Shown: piece by piece, positions 1 to 11,579 of the stretch
Position numbering within the stretch: the stretch's first letter is position 1
Layout of the letters: each line of letters starts with the position of its first letter
From: Epiperipatus broadwayi
Taxonomy: Eukaryota > Onychophora > Udeonychophora > Euonychophora > Peripatidae
Direction: 5' to 3'
DNA length: 64,000 nucleotides
Assembly: GCA_028023455.1 (NCBI GenBank)
Contig: JAQFVV010000001.1
Coordinates: 19,959,611-20,023,610 of the forward strand
Notes under the pieces: model-generated
The model's input: only the letters and a program-made list of their open reading frames with translations
Databases searched by the model: none
Told to the model about the DNA's origin: nothing
Translations under genes and position numbers: made by a program

Positions 1-1906
1 TGGTGGGCGACTAGAAAAATTTTACTACTAACAGAGATACAAAAGTGGGCAATGGATATAAAGAGGTTGACTACCCCTGAAATACACTAAACTTTTTAAA
101 GCAATTCAATTTGCAACATCTAAAAAAAAAAAATACACAATTTTTTATAATAAAATTTCGATTATTTTTGGATCTCACTGTGTGTATGTATATAAAATCT
201 AATAGTCATATTTATATATGTGTGTTTATATATGAAGTCACATAAATATTTATTTTGGCAATCTAGAGTACTTTTCGTAAGATGCATCATGATCACAGCT
301 TCAAGCTATTTTGCTAGTTGCTCTATTATTATTGTAGTATTTTTCCATTGCACACTATTCAAACTTTTATTAGTAATATTTTTCAATATGAAATTAATCT
401 GACTTCCTTTACCTTTCATTTTATATCATTTCTTAAACAATATCCATTTTTGTGGGTGGGGGGGGGGGTGAGCAAATTTATTTTCATGATTTAAAAAAAA
501 AAAAAAACATTTTCAATGGATTACTTTAGATCTAATTATATTAGAATATCAATCATTTTAATCATAATACTCCTCTAGCTTTTGTTTCATTATAGCATAA
601 TAACTGACAACTATAATATTACAAGCAATATAATACATGATCTGAAGTTTATCTCATATACTGACGCTATTTATTGTATTATTATTTAGCAAATTTAAAT
701 TTTCAGAAGATTCGAGACCAGAGACCAATAATAAAATCATTTAAAAAAATTCTTCAAAACACACGAAAAAAAAAAATCACAGGAAAGTAATTCAAAGTTA
801 TTTCATGTTTAACTTCCTCATTGTGTAAATTTCACAATTTCTTTATATTATTAAATTCATTAATTTTTACATAGTAAAATGTTTTCTATTCAGTAGTACC
901 ATTTTAAATCTGATTCACTGTCCAATATATAATTTCATTAATCACATGCTGGTCAACATATACAAATATAATACTCACATTTACTGAATGATATTAACCT
1001 AAATGTTCATGGCTACTGGCTACAATCAACAATCTTAATTGGCAATCTTACAGGCCATGACTTCTCACTTTACAAAAATCACTCTAAATACTGTCATAAA
1101 ATCATGATTAATTCAGTTCAATATATTTTAGTATAAGTTGAGATTTATTGTTATTTACATTATTCTTTGTTTAAATTCTATGTAACCATAATGAAACTTC
1201 AATGGTCTAACAAAACCATAAATTTCACAAACATCAAATGGTATCATTCTATATTTCGTAATTGTTTGCAGTTTTCATAAATTCAACAAATCAAAGCGTG
1301 ATTTAATCATACATTGGATTAGTATAAGCAATAGGAAACAAGAACAAATTATGACAACTGAGATAGAATCTAATATATCAGCTATTTATTCCTATAATAA
1401 ATTAATAAATATAATGTCAGTTACAATGAATTGCATATTTTGACAAATATCAACTAATATGACTAAAGATTACTCAGACAGATAAGAACATTTTTAGAGA
1501 TCAATCAAGTACTATTAATGAAAAGTGTAAATTAAATAAACTAAATGTTATATAGTCCTTAATTAAAATAATTTATGAATATACATAAATAAAAATTTAA
1601 AATACTATAAATAATATTTCAATTTAAGAAAATATATGCTTTGAAACTGATGAATTGTATCTCATTGAAATGTCAGCTATTATTATCATTATTTGAATAG
1701 GCAAATCATTTATAATGGAGAAAGAAAACATTAACGTCTTTTAAGAGAATCTAAATAGACTATTAGTTTTAATAGATTAATATATGAATTTCATTTATAA
1801 AAAACAATAACCTTTAATTATGTTAAAATAGCAAATTTTTTGAGATGATACTTATCACAGACATAGGTATAAAAATCTGTTCTAATAACCTTTGATATAC
1901 AATTTA
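1..1906. other. AT-rich non-coding DNA
   Basis: I see no gene or clear repeat here. The stretch is very AT-rich, with short poly(A) runs and one G homopolymer of about 11 bases at 458-468. The single short open frame (220-402) is hydrophobic low-complexity sequence and looks like chance. Confidence 0.6.
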
Positions 1907-3003
1907 ATTAATTAATTACAATAATCAAAAAAAAAAAAGCAAGTCATATATAATGTGACATTACTTTTATAAGCTTGTATTTACAAAAATGCAATCCAGA
2001 GAGCATACCAATAGCTCATACAAGCTCTTAATTAATAAGTGTGGTATGAGAAAATATTTAAAATCTCCATCCAGAACACTCCCATCTCCACACCAACTGT
2101 TTTCTAGCTTATGGTTCACTAGAGTGAGTGGAGAGCTAGAATATTTTGACATTAGATTTAAAATATCAACTCAAAACCCAGCACTTATTTTATACATAAT
2201 GTTTAAGTAGAAACTCTGAATTTTCAGACATGAAAATGTCTTTAAATCCAGCTATCTAACTTAAATAGCTATATGGGACTGAGCTAAATTCAGATCTATC
2301 GTATTTTAATAGCCTCAGTATAGCCAAAGTCTTAAAGATAAAATTATAATCAAATTATAAGCTTGTATTTACAAATATGCAATCCAGAGAGCAGACCAAT
2401 AACTCAAACAAAGATTTAGGGTCTAAATATTCTAGCTCTCCACTGACATGAGCCATAAGCTCAAAACCAGTTGGTCTGGAGATGGGAGAGTTCTGGATTG
2501 AGATTTTAAATATTTTCTCATACCACACTTCTTAATTAAGAACTTGTTTGAGCTAATGGTATGCTCTCTGGATTGCATTTTTGTAAATACAAGCTTATAA
2601 AAATAATGTCATGTTATATATGACTTGCTTTTTTTTATTATTATAATTTTACCTTTAGGCTTTGGCTATGCTGAGGCCATTAAAATATGGTAGATCTTAA
2701 TTTAGTTCAATCCCATATAGCTATTTAAGTTAGATAGCTGGATTTAAAGACATTTTCATGTCTGAAAATTTCAGAGTATCTACTTAAATATTATATATAA
2801 AATAAGTGCTGGATTTTGAGTTGATATTTTAGATCTAGTGTCCAAATATTCTAGCTCTCCACTGACATGAGCCATAAGCTCAAAACCAGTTAGTCTGGAG
2901 ATGGGCATGTTTTGGATGGAGATTTTAAATATTTTCTCATACCTCACTTATTAATTAAGAGCTTATTTTAGCTGTTGGTATGCTCTCTGGATTAATTAAT
3001 TAC
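1907..3003. mobile_element. Foldback element made of inverted ~0.4 kb repeat units
   Basis: A block X (1971-2150, starting aagcttgtatttac) is followed by block Y (about 2160-2350) and a second, truncated start of X at 2359. The same blocks then appear inverted: X at about 2425-2596, Y at about 2637-2825, and X again at about 2838-2990. The layout is X-Y-x facing X'-Y'-X', so each half is a partial tandem array with a unit of about 390-420 bp. Copies differ by scattered substitutions. The whole is bracketed by attaattaattaca at 1907-1920 and 2990-3003, a possible 14-bp target-site duplication, although that motif is low in complexity. No coding capacity is visible. It could be a foldback transposon or an inverted satellite cluster. 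Confidence 0.7.
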
Positions 3004-3900
3004 AGTAGAAACTTTCCAGGATAAACATTAATATAAAGACTTGACATTTTCAGAGAAAAAAAAAACTCCTAAATTGCAATACAGACTGCCATCAATTTTG
3101 AATATAAGGATTATTAAAATATCAAATAGTTTAAATACCAAATAAGATAAAAGTAATCTATGGGTTGAAATGGTATATATTGGCTTACATCCCATTTCAC
3201 CTACTATGTCCCATAGTAGTAATTATTCTAGGTTTAAAGTCTGCCAAGTACACATATATTTACATATACACACATGTGTGTACACATATGTTCACGTAAA
3301 CCTATGTATAATATGTATATCTAAGTATATTTCACATGTTAAATTAAACGCATGTCTCGGTAAACATCGTTATATATGTATGGATACACTTACATATATG
3401 CTAGTGAGCTGTGACATGAAACTAATTTACTAGCATTACAACATGATTATAACTATATATCTTTAATTTGATGTAATGTATGTGTATAAATTTATTCTTC
3501 ATTTGTTCAAACATCTCACATATATGTTCAATTCACATACATATATAACAAAATGTTTTTGCAGAAAATATTTAGTTTCTAAAAATATTAAACAGATCTT
3601 AGTAAAAAGATCACACGACATGCAAATTTGCATGGAGATCAAATATAAATCTTAAAATACTAAATTGTAAAGTACACCTTGATCAAAACAAATGTGATCA
3701 TGCAGCATTATTTTATTTTCACTAGGGAATCGCTTTTGTCTCTACAATGATGTAAACGTTAGATTTTTAAAAAAGTGTTAAATTTAAAGATTAAAATTAA
3801 AAGTTGTAAACAAACTAATGGCTTATAGGCTGTAAAAGCTGGTTGTAGTCAAATATGACAGGGCAATCAGAAATCTAATATATAAACCCCCAATTTTCAG
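3004..3900. other. AT-rich non-coding DNA with acatatat-type simple sequence
   Basis: No gene is seen. Simple acatat/tgtg sequence at about 3245-3320 produces a spurious open frame on the + strand. Confidence 0.5.
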
Positions 3901-6110
3901 CACTCAAGAGTTCTCATATAATATAATGTAAGCAGTTGCCACTGAAAGCTATGCCCATTGAAAATTTGACATGAGTGGCTAGAAAGACACCAATTTGGCT
4001 GTTGTGACCTTCAACCCATCCTGCAAGCTGCCCAGCAATCAACAACATGGCCAGGATGGAGGAGTACAATGTCACCAGCTGCCAAAAAAAGACAGCGAGA
4101 GAGAAACCTACCCAGAAATGTGAGAGTACCCACTACAAATGCCAGACAGTTCAGTCTTTAGAAGAATCAGTAATATTCTCCACCATAGATCTCTATAAAT
4201 CTATTAAACTTATAATAATTTAATCAACTAACTATGAACATTCATAAAGTATAATGCTTATTTAATTAAATCTTTGTTTAAATTACATCTATAATTGTAC
4301 ACATAAAAGCTTTCCTATCAATGTAACTTTAAAATAAATTTCTAAAATTGTAATAACTGAATCATTTATTAATCTAATCTTTTCTATAATCTGTGGTCAT
4401 GTCTAATTCTTTATTATTTGATTTCATTTTAAATTTATGTCATATCCTATGCCATTATTTCAAAGCAGGGAGAATTAATATAAATCTTTGGGGAGAAATT
4501 ATTAGAAGGTCTCCAGTAAAATGTTTCATTGCTTTTTTAGCAAACATAATTGCTGCTTTGAAATCTATTCACATATAACAACAGACTGATACATGGTCAT
4601 TGTTATGTATTAGTTAAATAATGGCCAGAGGTGATATTGCGAGCATATTTATAATTATTATAAAGCCCAAAATATGCTTTTCCCTCCCTAGTTAATTATA
4701 AAAGAATATATACAGATTCTATTTATTAAAACTAGATTGTTATTAATGAATCCATCTTAGCATGATTAGGATATGCTAATTTGAAAACTGGGTCAAGGTA
4801 GTTTTTGCTGAACAAAACTATAGAATTTTGCGCATTTACATTTGTCTATAATATTAGTATTATTTATAAGCACTATGAATGTGTTTTTACTAAACACTAT
4901 TGTGTATTATACCTTGCTATGCTTTCTTTAAATGGGCTCATGGTGATAGCCACCCATTGTTTGGTTTGGATAGCTAGACTTCTAGACCTGGAACATGAGG
5001 TCCAGAGCCATGTTTTCAGCTGCTTCGACACACTGACATAAATGTTCTTTATTGCACTAGCAAGTCATACAGTCCAAGGAAACTGAGCACTAGATAATGA
5101 ATCCATGAATAGTTTATATATTTGTAGAGCAATCTTAAATTTAATAATTAGCACCATAGTCTCAGAAGCCCAGCTATGGCAACCAGTATGTTCTGCCTAT
5201 TAGTTAATTTTGGTATTGGTCAGAACCTGAAATCTGCTTTGCCAAAAGAATCTATATTTGAGCTTATTAATTGCTCACTGATAGTAATTAGAATTAGCAA
5301 GTTAATGTTTTATATTATATCATCTTGGTAAGGGTTAACCTAATGCTCACAAACCTTAAATATATGAAATCTGCTTGGCCAAAGGAATCTATATTTCTGC
5401 TTATTAATTGCTCACTGATAGTAATTTAGAATTAGCAAGTTAATGTTTTACATTATATCATCTTCGTAAGTGTTAACCTATTGCTCGCAAATGTCAAATA
5501 TAGTTGGTGTAACATATAGGCATGAGTCTTGATTGTATATAGTAATATATATAAAGTGCATTATCATTAAGATGAAATTTCTGTACTGTAATTATCTCAT
5601 CATTGTTGTAATGCCTGTGTGCATAAAACTGCAAAACCAATGCATATTTTTCTGTTTCTTATATATAATCAATTTGTTTAATTTTGTTTGTTAAAGATAT
5701 TTAAATTTAATATTATTTAGTGTCTCTCACAATCCATTGCAAATCAAATCCAAATCAAGTCTCAGTTAAACATAATATAATTTTATTAATATATATATAT
5801 ATATGCATTATGTTAGTAAGCCATAAGTGTTGATATGTCTCTTTTATATTTATTATTATTAAATTATTAATTATCCCACTGAATCTTATGTTCCACCCTT
5901 TTCTCAGCCATCTTGCAAATTAAATTGAGACTGAATGTAACCTCATATATGTCATCCATAGGATATTGAATCATGGACCACTGATAAATAAGTTGAAGTA
6001 TGGTCAGATTTGAGGTCTCAACCCCTCATTTTAATCAGCTTTGGTGTAATTTACCTGAACTCTGGATTTTGTTGCATGAATGTCAAATATGACCATTACA
6101 TAGGTAACAC
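3900..6110. repeat. Diverged direct repeat, copy 1 (about 2.1 kb)
   Basis: This stretch resembles 7370-9510 in the same orientation, about 3.4-3.6 kb downstream. Clear landmarks pair up: attgctgctttgaaatc at about 4548 with attgctgttttgaaatc at about 8005; the aatggg...agccacccat block near 4930 with aatgggg...agccacccca near 8530; gaacatgaggtccag near 4990 with gaacacgaggatccag near 8587; and aagttgaagtatggtc near 5990 with aagttgaagcttggtc near 9386. Similarity is weaker before about 4.3 kb. A GC-richer patch at 3930-4160 looks exon-like in composition, but no convincing frame was found. It may be an old segmental duplication or two copies of an uncharacterised dispersed element. Confidence 0.6.
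5229..5502. repeat. Tandem duplication, unit about 137 bp
   Basis: The segment starting gaaatctgct at 5229 recurs at 5366 with a few substitutions. Both copies share the tattaattgctcactgatagt landmark. The duplication lies inside copy 1 of the larger repeat and is absent from copy 2, so it arose after the two copies separated. Confidence 0.8.
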
Positions 6111-6444
6111 AAGATAAAAGTATTTCAAGATTGATCACTGAGTATGATATCTTTTGCAGTAATACGATCATCTCATATTACAAAGAAGGTTGTGTGTGTG
6201 TGTGTTAGTATGTTTTTGTTATCAGTGCAGTGAAATTCATTAAAGTATCATAGTGAATTAATCTGGGGTCATACTCATTTAATAAATAATGCTAGAACGT
6301 TATGTGCATTTATCATTTTAAAAATATCTCACTCAGCTTAGTCAGCCAAATCCCAGATTGTGACGATGGCAGGGGATTTTACTAATCATTATTCAATTAT
6401 GCCTATATATATTGTGCCCTTTTGTATATATATATATATATATA

Positions 6445-6491
<47 letters not shown>

Positions 6492-7369
6492 CAAATGTAA
6501 AATTATTTTCCACCAAGATCATGAAGCAATTTATTAAATAATATGGAGATAAACTTAAAAAAAGATAGCTAAAGCTTAACAATATTTTATTAAATTTATT
6601 GCCCATATTATTAATTAATTATCCACTATATATATATATATATATTGAAACTGCATATTCCTGACCTCATATACATTTCACCCATTTCCCCCCACAACAC
6701 CATCAGTGCTGGATTTAAATTGTCTCTGAGTACATGTATATAAGCATCAATACAGTTAAAAAGGTATCACCACACATATATATATGTGGACAAACGACTG
6801 TAATATCAGTTTATATATATATATATTACAGCATATATATATATATTATTTTAAAATAATATATTTTGTCTTATAGATTTTATTTTGTTAAAAAAAGTCA
6901 ATTTACTATTTTTACACTTCAAATCATGTGTCTACACACGACCATGATATATATAGAGAGAGCAATATTATTTAAAAGTTCTCATGATTCTTAATTTTAA
7001 CCTTAAATAAGTTGTAAACAAAAGTCACCCTAGGCATATCTGTTTTAGCACAGCTGGCTGAGGCAATTTACACTTTTATTAAGTAATGATATTTTTTCAA
7101 TAATTTATAATTTTTGTAAACAAGATTTGCTGAATTGAAACTATTGCATAGTCAGTAGAGATTTAAAATGGTCAAGTTTAGTTACAAACATTCTATTAAA
7201 AATTAACAGGTAGGTTTAAATTAATTAAGTTATAAAATTTCAGAGGGTGCTAAATAATTCTCAAGCAGTAAATAATCTTGTTGCCAGCAAGGTGTTCTAA
7301 CCTTTGAATTATATAAATAGCCAATATCGATCAGCAAGAATATATATTATCAATCTAAAAAAGCATTAT
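6111..7369. repeat. Simple-sequence-rich spacer with long (TA)n
   Basis: This holds (GT)n at about 6189-6205, (TA)n at about 6424-6490 with one GAA interruption, and further TA runs near 6630, 6780, 6815 and 6835. The minus-strand frame here reads as isoleucine-tyrosine repeats from (TA)n and is not a gene. No other feature is seen. Confidence 0.75.
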
Positions 7370-8647
7370 CACCAGTTTCCACACCAGTTTCATCTTTAAT
7401 ATGGCAGAGTAGAGTCATTATATTTGGCATTTTTCCTGAAGGGAGATGGCAATCTTTAGTCCCATTCCATATGCCTAACAGCCTGTCATCATCACTGTAG
7501 AGCTGGGAAACCTTCAACAATAGTCTGCCACAAAAATATCATAGTTTAAACCATGTGACCTATCCAGATCCAAAATGCCGCTACATATGCCATCTGATGT
7601 GCCTGAATCACAAGATGCAACCAAAAAGATCAATAATATTCTTTCAAAGCACTTCAGAGCTCTTAAATCACTTCTTAATCTTTAAACTTTAATATTAAAG
7701 ATTAGCTTATTTAATATAATAAATGTTCAATCTTATTTCTTGAAACTTACCTAATATCATGTTTATAATGTAAAATAATTTATTCCTCTAATCTATAAAT
7801 AACTGCAATCAGTTATGATGTAAATTTCTTAAAACTGCAGTCATGCCCATATTTATGGTTTTAATTATTTTATCTAAATTTATTATATATGTTATAATGT
7901 GTCAATATTTTGAGATAACGAATACTAATTGTTAATGAACTTTCAATGAAGATAATTAAAATTTCCATTTTAAATATATTAAAAATGCTACTTAGCATCT
8001 TCAATTGCTGTTTTGAAATCCTATCTTAGATAGACAATAACCGATTACTATGTGCTCATTATTATTGCTATTTTATAATTGTGTTATATTTCACAAGGGT
8101 TTGCTTAATCATTTATTATAACTGATGACCTTTAAATAGCTGTTAGTTAGAAGATGTGCTAGCTAGAGATGATATTAAAGTGTAATTGTTAATGTTTATT
8201 AATGGCAATCAAATATACATTCCCTCCTTAATTGAAATTATATATATGCAGATTCAGTATTTTAAATTAGGTTATTACTTTATGCTATTTTTGTTATATA
8301 TATGCAGATTCAGTATTTTAAATTAGGTTATTACTTTATGCTATTTTTGTTAGCATAATTATAATGCTAGTTTAAGAACTGGGTTGTGTTAATTTAGCAG
8401 ATAGAAGTTATCTGTTTTTAGGCACAATTAATTAATTATATGTATACATACTGATATTTTGCTTGCATGTTGCGAGGGTGTCTTTACAAAAGTACACATC
8501 TGTACATTTACATGTTGCTGCACCTTTTTAAATGGGGACCAGCCACCCCATGCCTTAATTCTGATACAGCTATATTTATTAGAACTGGAACACGAGGATC
8601 CAGACCATGTTTGTAAAACCTATCTGAATTCCTAAACTTATCTGTTC

Positions 8648-8679
<32 letters not shown>

Positions 8680-9510
8680 ATGTGTGTGTGTATGTGAATC
8701 TAAAAGTAACTAGTTCTTTTCCTCCTTATTAATTAAATATTCAGCATTAGACTGACACTTGAATCTTTGTTACCAGGTTGAGTCTGCATTATCTTGAGCT
8801 TGTTTATGCACTCACACCATTAATATATATAACAACCATCTTAGCACTGTATGTAGTCATCATCTAGCTAGGTTATTGTCTTGAACATTAGAAAACCAAT
8901 GCAAAATCAGATTGGCATATTAAATGATTATATGCATGATTTCTTAACTGTACATACACCTATTATAATGTGTTAGGAGGAGACCACTGTATTGATAAAT
9001 CTCATCCACTATGCAACACTTGCATGCATGGATCACACATACTTAACACTGTATAATCCTTGTCACTTTCTTTTACTTGATTTTATGTTATTGTTTTAAT
9101 AAACCAGTTTAAAATATAAAATTTGTTTCATATCTTTCTTGCTTATATTTCTATTTCAATCCAATCCATATTATCTTATTCCAATTCCTTCATGATTTTA
9201 TATGTTGAATATGCTGGTTTAATTAAGTAACTAGCATGTTAGTAGTTTACTTTAAACTTTGAGATAAATTGCTAATTCCCCTTGAGTCTCCTTGTTCAAA
9301 GCTGGTTCACAGAAGAAATTGAGACCCATTGGTAACCTCAGAAATGTCAAACATAAGTGTTATATTTTGAAGTACTGGTGAAGAAGTTGAAGCTTGGTCA
9401 AATTCGGGATCTCGACATCACCTTCTAGTCAGCTTTAGTGTATTTTACCTGGACTCTAAATTTTGTTACATGAATGTGCAAATCTGACATTACAATATAT
9501 ATATATATAT
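7370..9510. repeat. Diverged direct repeat, copy 2 (about 2.1 kb)
   Basis: This is the partner of 3900-6110 (see that entry for landmarks). It ends close to a (TA)n tract at about 9495-9518. It contains its own private 56-bp tandem duplication and a (TA)n(TG)n tract at 8647-8695. No open frame of note is present. Confidence 0.6.
8239..8352. repeat. Perfect tandem duplication, unit 56 bp
   Basis: The sequence from tatatatgca at 8241 to ctatttttgt is repeated immediately, starting at 8297. I see no differences between the copies, so the duplication is recent compared with the diverged repeat that holds it. Confidence 0.85.
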
Positions 9511-9563
9511 ATATATAGCTTGGTTTTACTTTTATGAGATATAAATAAATAATAATTTTGTCA

Positions 9564-10260
9564 CATTTTTATTTACCATTGTCAAACTCACTCTACTCAC
9601 AACTTTGACACCATCCACCTCAGATAAATAGAATAATGATTATTACAAATCATTTTCTAAACTAGAGATTATCTCTAGCATTATCTCTGGCACAGATATA
9701 AACTTTAAACCTCAGTTAAAGATTAATATATCTGATTTTTTTAATTTTAAACATACACACATGGAGTTATGCACCTTCCCCATGTGTAATATCTTTATAG
9801 ATATATTAAACAACCTCCATACTTCCCCATTCTTTTTTAAATTCACATAAAATAAAGATACACTAAAAGACATGACCTCCAAGATGCATTTCGTGCTGAA
9901 TCAGCATTCATCAGTTGGCCCAGGTCACTATCTACCATATATATCTCTATTATATAAAGTGTATTTATCTATAGTAAATTGTTATATTTTTATTTATCAT
10001 TGTCAAAATCACTCCACTCCCAACTTTGACACCATCCACCTCAGATAAATACAATAATGATTATTACTAATCATTTTCTAAACTAGAGATTATCTCTAGC
10101 ACAAATATAAACTTTAAATCTCAGTTAAAGATTAATATATCTGATTTTTTTAATTTTAAGCATACACACATATGAAGTTATTTACATTTCTCTTTCCCAT
10201 ACGTAATATCTTTATAGATATATTAAACAACCTCCATACTTCCTCATTCTTTTTAAAATT
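9564..10260 (-). mobile_element. Retrozyme-like tandem repeat: two direct copies flanking a ribozyme segment
   Basis: Two direct copies of a ~275-bp sequence lie at 9564-9842 and 9986-10260, offset by about 422 bp. They share long identical stretches such as tttatagatatattaaacaacc and differ by substitutions and a small deletion. The 143 bp between them holds a hammerhead ribozyme on the minus strand. One repeat plus one spacer makes a ~420-bp unit. A tandem array of units of a few hundred bp, each with a type I hammerhead, is the known structure of animal retrozymes, which are non-autonomous elements spread through circular RNA. Here only one ribozyme remains and both outer ends are truncated. 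No protein is encoded. Assignment as retrozyme-like is inference from the layout. Confidence 0.6.
9873..9927 (-). ncRNA. Type I hammerhead ribozyme
   Basis: Read on the minus strand, the conserved core CTGATGA occupies 9914-9908 and GAAA 9892-9889. Stem II is TGCTG (9906-9902) paired with CAGCA (9898-9894), with loop ATT. It is closed by an A.C mismatch (9907/9893) where a G-C pair is usual, so one G-to-A change. Stem III is the short self-complementary ATGCAT (9889-9884), followed by C at 9883 as the expected cleavage residue (AUC triplet). Stem I pairs CCAA (9918-9915) with TTGG (9882-9879) and TGACCT (9927-9922) with AGGTCA (9878-9873), with a GGG bulge between them. A stem III this short and palindromic is typical of metazoan hammerheads in Penelope-like elements and retrozymes, which can act as dimers. 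The fold was derived by hand. Confidence 0.78.
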
Positions 10261-11501
10261 TTGGCTATTCATGTTGAATTATTATTAGGTGAAACCAAAA
10301 GAAAATGATCTGATTGTTGCACTCATGCGGAAAATCATATCTACATTAGATTATTAACATGTAAATTCTTACTGCACTAGTTATAAGATAACATTTTAGT
10401 TAAGTTTATATTCTTAATTAATATAAAGTTGAATTATCTAAGAATGACTATTTTTTTATTTGAATTTAATACAGTACTTCAATTTTTATAGTTTTATTAG
10501 TTTTGATTTGAACGGCTTTTATTCACAAATGCCAAAGTGTCAAATTAAAAAAAAAAAGTTTTGAAAATTTTAACATTAGATAAAAGCATGAGGTGGAAAA
10601 ATTGTTTTACCTTGTGTGTTAAGTCATGCAACACCTCTTCTAAAAATAGCTACAAAAAATATATTTTTTAAATGCATCAATATTTCACTTTGATCTCAAA
10701 ATTAGAAGAAAAAAAAAAAAGTTGAACCACATAGTTACAAATGCTATTATTTCTGTTAAAATCAAATAATAATATATTTGTGTTAATACAATGTTATTAA
10801 TAAAAAAAAAATTAAAATAAATTAAAACTAATAAAAATAATATCAAATATTATATAACTGAATTATAATAATAAAAAAATTAATGTAAATGTGATAGATC
10901 AGTATATTAAATTTACACTATATTTATTACTATAGCTTTTATTGTTATTATGATTAGACGTTTAACTAAAAACCCTTATAAAAGTCTTATCAACAGATAT
11001 AGGATCACTCATAATTGTTGTGATTAGTGACTTCAGATTTGATAATTAACAATCTTTGGCTTAATTACCTGAAACAAGAAGAAACTATCAGCAACATATT
11101 TTGTGGCAGTCCAATTTATAAATATAATGAAAACATTTAACAACTTAATAAATCTTTAGTCTTTCTGCATTTTAAATATAGAAATACATAAAGTTAAGTC
11201 CTAAAAAATGATGATAAAGTTAGTTGCTTTGATCTTTATAAAAGAAAATTAAATCATTATATCATAAGGTATATCTAAATATTGAAACATAAATGGGTAT
11301 ATCAGCAAAAAATTTGTAATACAGAGATACATAAAAATAAAATGCATTAATCATGAAACTGATTTTTTTTTAGATTTATCATTAAGTTGTTTTTTTTTTA
11401 AATGGTGCTGCAAACTTTTGTAAAATAAGTGAAACAATATCTGAATTTTTTGTCTTAATGTAGATGATGATGATGATGTGATAATAATGATGATGATGAT
11501 G

Positions 11502-11579
<78 letters not shown>

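Noticed and set aside
1648-1680. CTGATGAA...GAAATGTC as another hammerhead
   Set aside because: The segment between the core motifs cannot form a stem II and there is no stem I pairing.
4805-5041. 78-aa + strand frame
   Set aside because: It lies in the diverged direct repeat and is not open in the matching region near 8.5 kb.
6403-6606. 67-aa minus-strand frame
   Set aside because: Half of it is Tyr/Ile repeats translated from (TA)n.
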